DNA from: Georgenia sp. EYE_87
GTDB lineage: Bacteria > Actinomycetota > Actinomycetes > Actinomycetales > Actinomycetaceae
DNA: 64,000 nucleotides
Direction: 5' to 3'
Assembly: GCF_023148685.1 (NCBI RefSeq)
Contig: NZ_JAHXNL010000009.1
Location: forward strand, 1-64,000
In this document: piece by piece, positions 36,892-46,221 of the stretch
Layout: the number at the start of each line of letters is the position of its first letter
Numbering within the stretch: the first letter of the stretch is position 1
The notes under the pieces: model-generated
Database searches by the model: none
What the model saw: the letters and a program-made list of their open reading frames with translations, nothing else
Told to the model about the DNA's origin: nothing
Translations under genes and position numbers: made by a program

Positions 36892-38370
36892 TCAGGGCGT
36901 CGGCGTGGCCCGGGCCCTCGGCATGGCCAGCACCGCCCCGGCGGTGAGGACGGCGGCGACGACGGCGGCCGTGAACACCGCGCTCGTGGCGTCGGCGATC
37001 GCGCCTGGGCCGTGGTTGCCGAGCTGGGCGTAGACGGCGTTGGAGAGGGCGCCGAACACGGCGACGCCGAACGCGCTGCCGACCGAGCGGGCGAACATGT
37101 TCGTCCCGGTGACGACCCCGCGCTCGGCCCACTCCACGCTCGACTGCGCCGCGACGATGCTCGGCGTCGAGGTCAGGCCGAGACCGAGTCCGACGACGAA
37201 GCACGCCGCCGCCACACCGAGCACGGCGGGGGCCAGGCTCACGACGAGCGCGAGGAGGGCCGTGCCGGCGATGACGACCGCGACACCGATGAGGTTGGTC
37301 GCCCGGAAGCCCAGCCGCAGGTAGATGCGCCCGGCCTGCGAGGCGGCGATCGGCCAGCCGAGCGTGAGAGCGGCCAGGGCGAGGCCGGCGACGATGGGCT
37401 CGGCGCCCAGGACGCCCTCGAGGTACGTGGGCACGTAGGAGGTGAGCCCGAGGAGGATGGCGCCGACGCCGAAGGCGATGAGCGTCGTCGTCAGCAGCAG
37501 GCGCCGGGTGAGGACGAAGCCGGGCAGGACCGGCTCGGCGGCCCGTCGTTCGACGAGGACGAAGAGGACGAGCAGGACGGCGCCGACGGCGACCGTGGCG
37601 ACGCCCACGGGGGAGTCCCACGCCCACGTGTGGCCGCCCTCGAGCAGCGCGAGCATGAGCAGGCTCAGGGCCACCGTCAGGAGGACCGCGCCGAGGACGT
37701 CGACCTTGTGCCGCTGCCGGTGGACCGACTCGTGGAAGGACCTGCCGAGCATCCAGGCCGCGAGGAGGCAGACCGGGACGTTGACGAAGAAGATGGCGCG
37801 CCAGAGTCCCAGCGACGCGAAAACCCCGCCGAGGGTGGGGCCGAGGACGGAGGAGACGGCCCAGACGCTGGCGAGGTAGCCCTGGACCTTGGCCCGCTCG
37901 GCCACCGTGTAGATGTCCCCGGCGATCGTGATGGCCATCGGCTGCACCGCTCCCGCGCCGAGCCCCTGCACGAGGCGGGCGAGGATGAGCACGGGCATGC
38001 TCCACGCGAACCCGCACAGCACCGACCCGAGGAGGAACAGGCCGATCCCGAAGAGGACGACCGGCTTGCGCCCGACCATGTCCGAGACCTTGGCGTAGAT
38101 CGGCACCGTGACGGCCTGCGCGAGCAGGTAGCTGGAGAACAGCCAGGGGAAGGACGTGAAGCCCCCGATGTCCTCCACGATCGAGGGGACCGCCGTCGCG
38201 ACGATCGTCGCGTCGATGGCGATGAGCGCCGTGGTCAGCATGAGCGCGACGAGGACGGGGCCGCGCTCGGAGCGGAAGCCGACGTCGCGCACGGCAGGCG
38301 ACGTCGTCGAGTCCTTGGCCTTGTTCATCGTCCCGTCGGCGGTCTGGTCACGGCTGGTCAGGAGACGCAC
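36892..38370 (-). CDS. MFS multidrug efflux transporter (DHA2, 14-helix type)
   Basis: 492 residues from a GTG at 38370; the ATG at 38328 is an alternative. The motif A region is YAKVSDMVGRKPVVLFG and the antiporter motif C is VLGPTLGGVFA, with DATIVATAVPSI in helix 1 typical of EmrB/QacA proteins. About 14 hydrophobic segments are present. It should export drugs or metabolites in exchange for protons. No regulator of the TetR or MarR type is adjacent. Confidence 0.88.
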   Translation of the reverse strand: MRLLTSRDQTADGTMNKAKDSTTSPAVRDVGFRSERGPVLVALMLTTALIAIDATIVATAVPSIVEDIGGFTSFPWLFSSYLLAQAVTVPIYAKVSDMVGRKPVVLFGIGLFLLGSVLCGFAWSMPVLILARLVQGLGAGAVQPMAITIAGDIYTVAERAKVQGYLASVWAVSSVLGPTLGGVFASLGLWRAIFFVNVPVCLLAAWMLGRSFHESVHRQRHKVDVLGAVLLTVALSLLMLALLEGGHTWAWDSPVGVATVAVGAVLLVLFVLVERRAAEPVLPGFVLTRRLLLTTTLIAFGVGAILLGLTSYVPTYLEGVLGAEPIVAGLALAALTLGWPIAASQAGRIYLRLGFRATNLIGVAVVIAGTALLALVVSLAPAVLGVAAACFVVGLGLGLTSTPSIVAAQSSVEWAERGVVTGTNMFARSVGSAFGVAVFGALSNAVYAQLGNHGPGAIADATSAVFTAAVVAAVLTAGAVLAMPRARATPTP

Positions 38371-38418
38371 CCTACGCCGACCCTTTCCCGACGGTGGCGC
38401 GGGGACTGTCGGCGCTGG

Positions 38419-39771
38419 TCAGTGCCGCGTGCGCGCCCCGCGGCCGGTGTGCGCCTCGACCCGGCGCAGCGTCGTCACGAGCAGGATCAGCGCCACGGCC
38501 TGGCTGAGCGCCACGACCACGACGAGCGTCGGCAGTGACGCCTCGTACAACCAGCCGACGACGCCGCCGCCCACCACGGCCAGCGCCCCCTGGATCCCGG
38601 CGAAGACCCCGTAGGCGGTGGCGCGGCGCGGCGCTTCGACCAGCTCGGCGACGAGCGCCTTGACGGTCGAGTCCTGCACCCCGAAGGCGAACCCCCAAAC
38701 CACCACGCCGACGAGCACCGCGGCGAGCCCGGAGGAGAGCGCCAGCGCCGGCACCAGCGCCACCAGCACCGGCACCACGTAGAGCACCCGGACACCGACC
38801 CGGTCGTACGCCGAGCCGACGACGAGCGCGGCGAGCGCCTCCACCGCCATCGCGCCGGCGTAGACGAGCGGGACGGTCGCCACCGGCACCAGGCCCTCCG
38901 TGGTCAGGTGGAAGGAGATGACGCCGAAGGTGACCAGGCCGCCGGTGGTCAGGCTCGCCGCCGCGGCGTACCGGAAGAACTCGGGCGGCAGCCCGGCCCC
39001 GACCGACTCCGCCAGCCAGGCGCGGAGCCCGCGCCGGGTCCGCGCCGTGGGGTCCGGAGCCGACGTTGTGGGAAGGAGGTTCGTCTCGTCCTCGGGCCCG
39101 GCGGAAGGATCCGCCGCGGAAGCGACCGGCGCGGGACGCGCCGAGCCGTCGTACACGGACGGGTCCGGCACCCGGGCCCGCAGCACGGCGAGCAGGACCA
39201 TCGCGGCGGCCCCCGGCACCGCCAGCACCAGGTACGCCGGCCAGATGGCACCGGAGACGGCCAGCACGGCGGCCACCACCAGCGGCCCCGAGAACGCCCC
39301 CACCTGGTCCATCGCCTTGTGCACCCCGAAGCCGCGACCCCGCCCCACCTCGACGGCGACGTGCGCGAGCAGGGCCGACTTGGACGGGCTGCGGACCGCC
39401 TTGCCGGAGCGCTCGAGCAGGATCAGCACGATCCCGACGGCGAGACCCGCCCCGCCGAGGAACGGCGTCACGGCGAGCAGCGGCACGCACACCGCCGTCA
39501 TGCCGTAGCCGAGGATCGTCAGCGCCCAGTACCGGCCGGTGCGGTCGGCGAGCGGGCCGAACACGAACCGCAGCACCAGCGCCATCGCCTCGCCCGCGCC
39601 GGTCACCAGGCCCACGACGAGCGCGCTGGCGCCGAGCGCGGCGAGCAGGGGACCGTACATCGAGCGGGCGCCCTCGTAGACCATGTCCGCGGCGAGGCTG
39701 ACCCCGCCGAACATGACCACGACCCGCCACGGCGTCCAGGCGCGGGCCGACCCGCCCGTCGAGCCGTTCAC
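38419..39771 (-). CDS. MFS transporter, 12-helix type
   Basis: 450 residues, ATG at 39771. Hydrophobic helices are clear (ALGASALVVGLVTGAGEA, LALSSGLAAVLVGVVVWGF) and the loop 2-3 motif reads FGPLADRTGRYW. A hydrophilic loop of about 60 residues in the middle separates the two six-helix halves. The substrate is unknown. It lies upstream of, and on the same strand as, the DHA2 transporter, 48 bases away, so the two may be co-transcribed. Confidence 0.82.
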   Translation of the reverse strand: MNGSTGGSARAWTPWRVVVMFGGVSLAADMVYEGARSMYGPLLAALGASALVVGLVTGAGEAMALVLRFVFGPLADRTGRYWALTILGYGMTAVCVPLLAVTPFLGGAGLAVGIVLILLERSGKAVRSPSKSALLAHVAVEVGRGRGFGVHKAMDQVGAFSGPLVVAAVLAVSGAIWPAYLVLAVPGAAAMVLLAVLRARVPDPSVYDGSARPAPVASAADPSAGPEDETNLLPTTSAPDPTARTRRGLRAWLAESVGAGLPPEFFRYAAAASLTTGGLVTFGVISFHLTTEGLVPVATVPLVYAGAMAVEALAALVVGSAYDRVGVRVLYVVPVLVALVPALALSSGLAAVLVGVVVWGFAFGVQDSTVKALVAELVEAPRRATAYGVFAGIQGALAVVGGGVVGWLYEASLPTLVVVVALSQAVALILLVTTLRRVEAHTGRGARTRH

Positions 39772-40028
39772 CGGCGGTCGGCCCCGGCCGGCGGGTCGAG
39801 ACGGAGGAGCGCGAACCAGCGCGAACGCATGCCGGCACAGTAGTCGGCGCCCCTGCTGCCGGCGCGGGCTGCGCTACCGTGACACCGCGGCCCGCCACCG
39901 AGGTCCCATGGCGTCAGGCTGCGCGTCGACGGAAGGGATGACGGCGGGGCGGTACGAGGCGACTGTCGCGAACCTGGCGACGACGGCGCGGAACTCGAGA
40001 CGAGCCTGGCCGCGTCTCCGGGGTCGTC

Positions 40029-40499
40029 TCAGGGCACGGACGGCCAGGTGTAACCCGTCGGGGTCGGAGCGTCGAAGGTGACGATCGGGCTCTCCGCCCG
40101 CGCCGTCCCCTCGAGGCCGACGTAGGCGACCTCCACCCGGGCGAGCAGCTCGTCCGTGTCGGGCAGGCGCCGATACATCGTGGGCCAGCCAGGGTAGGTG
40201 CTGACCGGGACGAGCTTGTCGTCCTCGTTCAGCGACGCGGTCGTGACCGTGACGTGCCGGGTCCGGGCCTGCGTACCGGCCGTGCCCGGGAGGCGCTGGG
40301 GCTGGAACGTGTGGAGAACACGGTCCGTCGCGTCGCCGTCGTCATCCCCGATGACCTGGACGCGCTCCTCGAGGACGAGGCCGTTGCTCATGAGCCAGAC
40401 CTCGAACGGACTGACAGCGACGGAGTACTCGACGACGAGGGTTGCGCTGGTGCCGCTGGCGGAGACGGAGAGCGTGGGACCGCTGACGATGGTGGGCAT
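40029..40499 (-). CDS. Uncharacterised beta-rich protein
   Basis: 156 residues; ATG at 40499 chosen because AGGAGG lies directly upstream. No signal peptide or membrane helix. The alternating hydrophobic pattern (LSVSASGTSATLVVEYSV, ARVEVAYVGLEG) suggests a beta-sandwich. No family recognised. About 257 bases without a gene lie between it and the MFS gene. Confidence 0.6.
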   Translation of the reverse strand: MPTIVSGPTLSVSASGTSATLVVEYSVAVSPFEVWLMSNGLVLEERVQVIGDDDGDATDRVLHTFQPQRLPGTAGTQARTRHVTVTTASLNEDDKLVPVSTYPGWPTMYRRLPDTDELLARVEVAYVGLEGTARAESPIVTFDAPTPTGYTWPSVP

Positions 40500-40700
40500 C
40501 GCTACCTCCTGGGACGTGGTGCTCCGAAGGCTAGTGACGGCGGACGGCGGAACTCTCCGATCGAGTGGCAGCAACCTGTCGTGGCCGCCACCTGCCCGGC
40601 GGTCGCGTCAGCCGTCGCCACTGGCGGGGGACTCGCGCGGTTGTGCGACCCGTGCCGATAGGCTTTCGGCCGGTACCCGTCGTTCCTTGGAGATCACGCC

Positions 40701-41351
40701 ATGTCCCCACGCCTTCGACCGATGCTCGCAGCCACCGCCGCGGCACTCCTGCTGGCCGGATGCACCTCCAGCGACGGAGGGTCCGACGGGGACCAGGCGG
40801 ATCCGTCGGCCGCGTCGACCGCGGGCGCCGACGTCGCCGAGGAGCTCCGGTCGTCGGCGGCTCCCGACGCCGAGCCGCAGCCCGTCGAGACCGCGCTGCC
40901 CGTCATCGCCACCCGCGCCACGTCCGACGGTGACAACCTCCTCGAGATCGACCTGAACACGGTCTCCGTCTCCGGCGACGTCATGACGGTCGTCTTCACC
41001 GCCCGCAACGTCGGCGACGGACGCTGGCAGATCCACCAGTACTTCGACGACGGGCTGCTCTCGGCCCCGCTCGACGACGAGGGCACCCGGGGCGAGGACG
41101 CCCCGCTGAAGAACGGGGCGACGACCGACGGGGTCAGCGTCATCGACACGACGAACGGCACCGTCCACCGGGCGGCGTACGACGTCGCCGGCAACTGCGC
41201 CTGCAGCGTCAACCTGACGGTCAGGAACGTCGAGCCCGAGAACTCCCTCGTGCTCACGACGTCGTTCGCGGCCCCGCCCGAGGACGTCGAGTCGGTGACC
41301 GTGCAGATCCCGGGGGCGGGGGCCTTCGCCGACGTGCCGGTCAACCGGTGA
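40701..41351 (+). CDS. Secreted lipoprotein
   Basis: 216 residues, ATG at 40701. The signal peptide ends in the lipobox LLLAGC, so Cys about 21 is lipidated and the protein anchored outside the membrane. The mature part starts with an acidic, serine-rich linker, followed by a beta-rich domain (VMTVVFTARNVGDGRWQIH). Its stop overlaps the start of the OmpA-domain gene (GTGA), implying a shared function at the cell wall. Confidence 0.8.
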   Translation: MSPRLRPMLAATAAALLLAGCTSSDGGSDGDQADPSAASTAGADVAEELRSSAAPDAEPQPVETALPVIATRATSDGDNLLEIDLNTVSVSGDVMTVVFTARNVGDGRWQIHQYFDDGLLSAPLDDEGTRGEDAPLKNGATTDGVSVIDTTNGTVHRAAYDVAGNCACSVNLTVRNVEPENSLVLTTSFAAPPEDVESVTVQIPGAGAFADVPVNR

Positions 41352-41983
41352 GCCGGACCCTTCTCGCCGTCGCCCTCGCCGCGGTGGTCGCCGCGGCGCC
41401 GGCCCAGGCTGCCGGCGCGGCCGACGCAACGGCGAGCGGGTCCGCAGAGGCGACGGCGAGCGGCTCCGCCGACCCGTCGTCGCCGAGCGTCCTCGCGGTG
41501 CCGCCCGCGACCGCGGGCATCGACGTCGCGCCCGTCATCGCTCTCGTGCCCGAGCCGGCAGCGCTACGCGCCCCGGTCTCCCCGCTCATCGCCAGCACCG
41601 GCAGCGTCGACGGGGCGCTGACCGTCGACGAGGGGCAGGCGCAGAAGCAGTACACCCTCGCGGGCGACGTCTTCTTCGAGCCGACGTCGGCCGAGCTCAC
41701 GGAGCGGGCCCGGACCGACCTGACCGAGCTCGCGGCCCGCCTGGCAGAGGAGTCGCCGTCGGCGGTGGCCGTGGTCGGACACACGGATGACGTCGACACC
41801 GACGAGTACAACCAGACACTCTCGGAGCGGCGGGCCGAGGCCGTGCGAACGTTCCTCGCGCAGGCTGGCGGCCTGCCGGTCACCGCGGAGGGCCGCGGCG
41901 AGGGCGAACCGGTCGCGACGAACGAGACCGACGAGGGGCGGGCGCTCAACCGGCGCGTGGAGATCACCGCGCAGATCGGTTAA
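41348..41983 (+). CDS. OmpA-family peptidoglycan-binding protein
   Basis: 211 residues, GTG at 41348. A signal peptide (LAVALAAVVAAAPAQAAGA) precedes a low-complexity linker in which the unit TASGSAEATASGSAD is repeated. The C-terminal OmpA domain has VVGHTDDVDTDEYNQTLSERRA and GRALNRRVEI, including the Asp and Arg that hold diaminopimelate in peptidoglycan. A wall-associated protein, translationally coupled to the lipoprotein gene before it. Confidence 0.87.
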   Translation: MSRTLLAVALAAVVAAAPAQAAGAADATASGSAEATASGSADPSSPSVLAVPPATAGIDVAPVIALVPEPAALRAPVSPLIASTGSVDGALTVDEGQAQKQYTLAGDVFFEPTSAELTERARTDLTELAARLAEESPSAVAVVGHTDDVDTDEYNQTLSERRAEAVRTFLAQAGGLPVTAEGRGEGEPVATNETDEGRALNRRVEITAQIG

Positions 41984-42027
41984 ACCCACGACCGCGCGAC
42001 GGCGTCCCACCCGTCCCGACGTGGCCC

Positions 42028-42099
42028 GTAGTCGGCCTCCGACGGTTCCGGGCGACTACCCGCCGGTGAGCAGCGGGCGGCCGGCTCGAGCTCGAGGCC
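42028..42099. terminator. Possible bidirectional terminator between convergent genes
   Basis: Between the convergent ends of the OmpA gene and the Ltp gene there are two inverted repeats: GTAGTCG (42028-42034) with CGACTAC (42053-42059), and a near-palindrome centred on CTCGAGCTCGAG at about 42080-42099. There is no T-tract, as is usual in high-GC actinobacteria, so this is only suggestive. Confidence 0.3.
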
Positions 42100-42101
42100 G
42101 A

Positions 42102-42863
42102 TCACAGACCCGTCTGGCTGACTCCGTACTCGGCCTGCTCAGCGGTGAAGCCCTCGAAGATCAGCTGGTCGACCAGCCCACTGTGCGAGAAGGACGTGAA
42201 CTCGAGGTACTGCTCCGCTGACTTGGCCGCCTGCTCGTTCCAGTCGACCGTGAGGTGGTCGACGCCCCAGGTGGCGTCCGCGGTCGAGAAGCCCTCGAAC
42301 TCCAGCTGCCCGATCAGGCCGGTGCGCGAGAAGGCGGTGAACGCGAGGTAGTCCTCGGCGGACCGCTGCGCGTTCTGCTGGGCGACCGTCCCGGCCGCCG
42401 CAGCCTCGGCGGCCGCCTGCTCCGCGGCGGCCTTCTCGGCCTCGACCCGGGCAGCCTCCTCGGCGGCTGCCTTCTCGGCGGCCTCCTCCTCCGCGGCCTT
42501 CTCGGCCGCGACGCGCTCGGCCTCCTCGGCAGCCGCCTTGTCGGCCTCGGCCTTCGCCGCCTCCTCAGCGGCGGCGCTGGCGCTCGCCTCGGCGGCAGGG
42601 TCGACGACCTCGGTGGTCGGCGAGGCGACCGCGGTCGGTTCGTCGTCGGCGCCCGCGCCGCCGGCGATGCCGATGATGACGAACAGTCCCGCCACACCCG
42701 CCGGGAGGATGAATCGCTTCTTCTTGTACCAGGCGCGTGGGGCCTTCCCTCCGCGCTGGTGGGGTTGCTGGCCTGCGGGGTTCGGGCCCCACGGCTGTCC
42801 GACGGGCTGCTGCTCTCCGGGCGGGCGCCAGGGCTGTCCGGGGGGCGGCGGGTACTGGGTCAC
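42102..42863 (-). CDS. Ltp-repeat membrane protein with alanine/glutamate coiled coil
   Basis: 253 residues from a GTG at 42863, with GGAG upstream. A proline/glutamine-rich cytoplasmic start is followed by one membrane helix (LPAGVAGLFVIIGIAGGAGA), about 100 residues of Ala/Glu/Lys-rich coiled coil, and two copies of the roughly 45-residue Ltp unit (SAEDYLAFTAFSRTGLIGQL and SAEQYLEFTSFSHSGLVDQL). Ltp-type lipoproteins can block phage DNA injection in Streptococcus (superinfection exclusion of TP-J34). This one has a membrane anchor in place of a lipobox. A role in phage resistance is possible but many actinobacterial copies are uncharacterised. Confidence 0.8.
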   Translation of the reverse strand: MTQYPPPPGQPWRPPGEQQPVGQPWGPNPAGQQPHQRGGKAPRAWYKKKRFILPAGVAGLFVIIGIAGGAGADDEPTAVASPTTEVVDPAAEASASAAAEEAAKAEADKAAAEEAERVAAEKAAEEEAAEKAAAEEAARVEAEKAAAEQAAAEAAAAGTVAQQNAQRSAEDYLAFTAFSRTGLIGQLEFEGFSTADATWGVDHLTVDWNEQAAKSAEQYLEFTSFSHSGLVDQLIFEGFTAEQAEYGVSQTGL

Positions 42864-43098
42864 GAGGAACTCCTTTGTCTGCCTACGTGGGTCGCCATGC
42901 ATGCTCTGTGCCGAGCTGCGTCAGTGCGCATCGTCACACCCGGACGCACGCGCAGTCCGGGACGATTGGCCCTACCGCCGCGGCCACGCGCCGTCGGGGG
43001 CGTCGCGGACGCCGCCGGGCAGCCGGCTGACCAACCCTTGCCCACCGGTCCGGCGGAGCGGGATAGTTGACGCACCACGCATGAGGAGCTGGTGCGGG

Positions 43099-44118
43099 AT
43101 GCGCGTCTTCCTCAGCTACCGGCGCGAGGACAGCGCCGCTCACGCCGGCCGGCTCGCCGACGAGCTGCGCCGGCGCCTCGGGCGGTCCGACGTGTTCCTC
43201 GACGTCGCCGAGATCCGGCCGGGCAGCGACTTCACCGATGCCATCGACACCGCCCTCAGGCAGAGCGACGCCGTGCTCGTCGTCATCGGGCCACGGTGGC
43301 TCTCGGCGGCCGTGGCGGACGGACGGCCGCGGCTGGACGACCCGCAGGACTACGTCCGCCGCGAGGTCGCCGCCGCCCTCGACGGCTCGCTCCCGGTGGT
43401 GCCCGTGCTGGTGGGCGGGGCGCGGCTCCCGCGGGCCGACGAGCTGCCCGAGGACCTCGTGCCTCTCGCGCGCCGGCAGGCCATCGCCCTCGACGACGAC
43501 ACCTGGCTGCGCGACGTCCAGGCCCTGCTCGACCTCCTCGAGGGCCGCCGCGAGGCGCCGACGAGGCGACGGCTGGCCCTGCTCGTCGGGGCCGGCGTGC
43601 TGGCCGGGGCGGCCGTCGCGACCGTGGTCGCCGTCGCCCTCCTGCGGCCGGACCCCGGCGAGCCGGACGGGGCCAGCGGGACCGACGGCGAGACGGGCGG
43701 CGTGCTCACCGGCTGCCCCGACCCGGACGAGACCTGGGAGCGGCTGCTGGGCCCGGACGGCACGGCGTCGGGGGTGGTCGAGGAGGCCGACGGCGGAACG
43801 CTCGAGTTCACCGTGACGGACGTCTTCGCGCAGGACAACGACGACGGGTCCTGGGAGGTCGTCGTCACCTCGGTCATGACGAACAACCTCGACGAGGTGC
43901 GCAACCACGGCGACTGGGTCTACGACCAGCTCGAGGTGGCGCGGATCGCGTACGAGACGAAGACCTGCTACTCGGTGGAGTCACAGCTGCCCGAGCCCGG
44001 GCAGCGCAGCCGCGCACGCGTGGGGTACGAGGTGACCGAGGACCCGGCCGGCGGGCTGCGGCTCACGGTCGGGGACAACAACTACTACGCGAACTTCGCC
44101 CTCACGCCCGGCTCGTGA
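43099..44118 (+). CDS. Membrane-anchored TIR-domain protein with extracellular domain (TIR 1)
   Basis: 339 residues; I chose the ATG at 43099, which has GAGGAG about 12 bases upstream and directly starts the TIR fold (MRVFLSYRRED). An ATG at 43081 in frame is the alternative. The TIR domain includes VFLDVAEIRPGSDF and DYVRREVAAAL, with Glu about 89 where NADase TIRs have the catalytic acid. One membrane helix follows at about 158-182, then a Cys-containing beta-rich domain of about 150 residues that should lie outside the cell. The layout is a receptor turned outward with an NAD-consuming or signalling head inside. Enzyme activity is inferred from the family. Confidence 0.85.
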   Translation: MRVFLSYRREDSAAHAGRLADELRRRLGRSDVFLDVAEIRPGSDFTDAIDTALRQSDAVLVVIGPRWLSAAVADGRPRLDDPQDYVRREVAAALDGSLPVVPVLVGGARLPRADELPEDLVPLARRQAIALDDDTWLRDVQALLDLLEGRREAPTRRRLALLVGAGVLAGAAVATVVAVALLRPDPGEPDGASGTDGETGGVLTGCPDPDETWERLLGPDGTASGVVEEADGGTLEFTVTDVFAQDNDDGSWEVVVTSVMTNNLDEVRNHGDWVYDQLEVARIAYETKTCYSVESQLPEPGQRSRARVGYEVTEDPAGGLRLTVGDNNYYANFALTPGS

Positions 44119-44133
44119 GGCGGTGGCGGCGGC

Positions 44134-46221
44134 CTACGACAGCTCCGCCTCCACCGCAGCCAGCGCGCCGAGCAGAGGGGCGAGCGCCGCGGCGCTCTCG
44201 CGCGAGAGCTGGAAGTCGGTGCCGACCGGGACGTCGGCCGGCTCTCCCGGCAGCTCCCGCGCCGCCTGGTCCGGATTCGCGGCGGGGACGACCACGCGGC
44301 GCACCGCGTCGCCGGACCGGAGGGTGACGACGGCGATCATCGAGTCCGGCACGATGTCGCCCTGCGTGCGCAGCGCCGGCTCGGCCGGTGGCTCGTCCGC
44401 CAGCAGGCCCGCCTCCGCGGCGGCCGCGAAGACCCGGGTGGCGACGTCGGACGGCACCGTCGACACCGTCTCCACCCGGTCCGCGCCGCCCAGCTCGTCC
44501 ACCACCCGCTTCTCGGCCCCGCCCTCGGCCGTGACGGCGAGGTGGAACAGGTACCGCTCGCTCGGCGCCCCGCCGGTGATGTCGAACGAGATCTCCTCCG
44601 TCGCGCCTGCTCCGGCGCCACCGCCGGGACCGCCGCCGGTCCGGCCGCGGTCGTCGTCGCGCGCCTCGCCCGCGGCGCGCAGCCGCTCCAGCGCCTCGGC
44701 CCGGCGGGCCGGCTCGAGGGCGTCGAGGGATCGTAGGTCCGGCATGCGGGTCTCCCTGTCCGTGCGTGCCTCCCCGGCCTCCGGCGGCTCGCCGGGGCCG
44801 GACGAGGCGGGGCCGTGGCCGCAGTGGAACGCGGCGATGCGGTTGTACAGGCGTTGGACGGTCTCGGTGTTGTCGTCCATGACGGTCCCGGTGTTCACGG
44901 GCGAGCGCGAGGGGCAGGCGGTGGAGGCGTACTCGTCCGGGTGGCCCAGCATGTGGCCGAACTCGTGGGACGCGACGTCGCCCGAGTCCGAGGTGTCCCA
45001 GTTGGTCATGTTCGACTGCGCCGGCCCGGGCCGGACGCGCACGACGTGGTGCGCCCCGGACGCGACCCAGTGCACGTCGAACGTGATGGCCTTGCGGTCG
45101 CCGTTGCCGGCCCGGCAGTCGAACCGGTTCGCCCACTTGGAGATGATCCCGTTGCGCCAGGTCGGTTGCAGACTGGCGATCTGGGCGGCCGTGACCCCTC
45201 CCTCGGGGACGAGCTGGATCCGCACGGTGACGTGCGTGTCCCCCTGGTGGTAGGCCGAGGTCCAGCTGTAGACGCACTCGCTCACCGAGCGCGAGATCTC
45301 CCCGCCCACCCGCCACGGGCCGGTCCACGTCCACGGCGCGCGGTCCATCCGCCAGAAGAAGTCGACGTTGCCCGCCTCGTCCCGGGCCAGCAGCTCGAGG
45401 TTGCCGGGGCTGCCGTAGTTGCCCTGGATCAGCGCGACGCCGGTGTACCGCGGCCCGCCCACGAACCGGCCCGGGGCGCTCCAGGTCATGCCGGCGTCGT
45501 TGTTGCGCCACAGGTGGGCCAGGCCGCCGTCGCGGTGGGGGACGACGACCTCGAAGTTGCCCTTGGTGCCGTGGCGGCCCTGGATGAGCGACGGCGCACC
45601 GGCGAGGCCGCTCGCGATCCGGAACGGGCCGGACCAGGTCCAGGGGGCGCGGTCCAGGCGCCAGAAGAAGTCGAGGTTGCCGGTCTGGTCGGTGGCGACC
45701 ACCTCGAGGTTGCCGGGGCTGCCGTAGTTGCCCTGGATCAGGGACGCCCCGACGTACCGGGCGGTCCCGCCGAAGCGGCCCGGGGCGCTCCAGGTCATGC
45801 CGGCGTCGTTGTTGCGCCACAGGTGGGCGAGGCCGCCGTCGCGGTGGGGGACGACGACCTCGAAGTTGCCCTTGGTGCCGTGGCGGCTCTGAATGAGCGA
45901 CGGCGTGCCCACGAGGCCGCTCGCGATCCGGAAGGGGCCGGACCAGGTCCAGGGGGCGCGGTCCAGGCGCCAGAAGAAGTCGAGGTTGCCGGCCTGGTCG
46001 GTGGCGACCACCTCGAGGTTGCCGGGGCTGCCGTAGTTGCCCTGGATCAGGGACGCCCCGACGTACCGGGCGGCGCCGCCGAAGCAGCCCGGCCCGCTCC
46101 ACACCCCGCCGGCGTCGTTGTTGCGCCACAGGTGCACGAGGCCCCCGCCGTGCGAGGACGGGATCACGGCCTCGAAGTTGCCCTTCCGGCCGTGCCTGCC
46201 CTGGATGAGAAAGCTGCCCAT
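44134..46221 (-). CDS. Zinc metalloprotease with N-terminal beta-propeller-like repeats
   Basis: 695 residues, ATG at 46221 with GGGAGG upstream. Residues about 5-315 are three repeats of 103-104 residues, each with HLWRNNDAGMTWSAPGRF-like and DFFWRLDRAPWTWSGPF-like blades, which look like tectonin/PLL-type lectin propellers. Then comes a metalloprotease domain with the zinc motif HEFGHMLGHPDEY near residue 425, followed by an alpha/beta C-terminal domain of unknown type (EEISFDITGG). There is no signal peptide although the protease type is often secreted. It is divergent from TIR 2 and convergent with TIR 1, with only 15 bases to the latter. Confidence 0.78.
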   Translation of the reverse strand: MGSFLIQGRHGRKGNFEAVIPSSHGGGLVHLWRNNDAGGVWSGPGCFGGAARYVGASLIQGNYGSPGNLEVVATDQAGNLDFFWRLDRAPWTWSGPFRIASGLVGTPSLIQSRHGTKGNFEVVVPHRDGGLAHLWRNNDAGMTWSAPGRFGGTARYVGASLIQGNYGSPGNLEVVATDQTGNLDFFWRLDRAPWTWSGPFRIASGLAGAPSLIQGRHGTKGNFEVVVPHRDGGLAHLWRNNDAGMTWSAPGRFVGGPRYTGVALIQGNYGSPGNLELLARDEAGNVDFFWRMDRAPWTWTGPWRVGGEISRSVSECVYSWTSAYHQGDTHVTVRIQLVPEGGVTAAQIASLQPTWRNGIISKWANRFDCRAGNGDRKAITFDVHWVASGAHHVVRVRPGPAQSNMTNWDTSDSGDVASHEFGHMLGHPDEYASTACPSRSPVNTGTVMDDNTETVQRLYNRIAAFHCGHGPASSGPGEPPEAGEARTDRETRMPDLRSLDALEPARRAEALERLRAAGEARDDDRGRTGGGPGGGAGAGATEEISFDITGGAPSERYLFHLAVTAEGGAEKRVVDELGGADRVETVSTVPSDVATRVFAAAAEAGLLADEPPAEPALRTQGDIVPDSMIAVVTLRSGDAVRRVVVPAANPDQAARELPGEPADVPVGTDFQLSRESAAALAPLLGALAAVEAELS
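45280..46209 (-). repeat. Three tandem coding repeats of about 309 bases
   Basis: Units at 45898-46209 (312 bases, one extra codon), 45589-45897 and about 45280-45588 within the metalloprotease gene. The landmark CCCTGGATCA recurs at 45422, 45731 and 46040, exactly 309 bases apart. Long stretches of units 1-2 and 2-3 are identical at the DNA level, so the copies are recent or kept alike by recombination. Confidence 0.88.

Noticed and set aside
36610-38538. 642-codon plus-strand frame opposite the DHA2 transporter
   Set aside because: Low-complexity Asp/Arg/Gly sequence antisense to a clear membrane transporter.
42370-42600. Alanine/glutamate-rich GC repeats as a DNA repeat array
   Set aside because: They are the coding sequence of the coiled coil in the Ltp protein, not an independent repeat.
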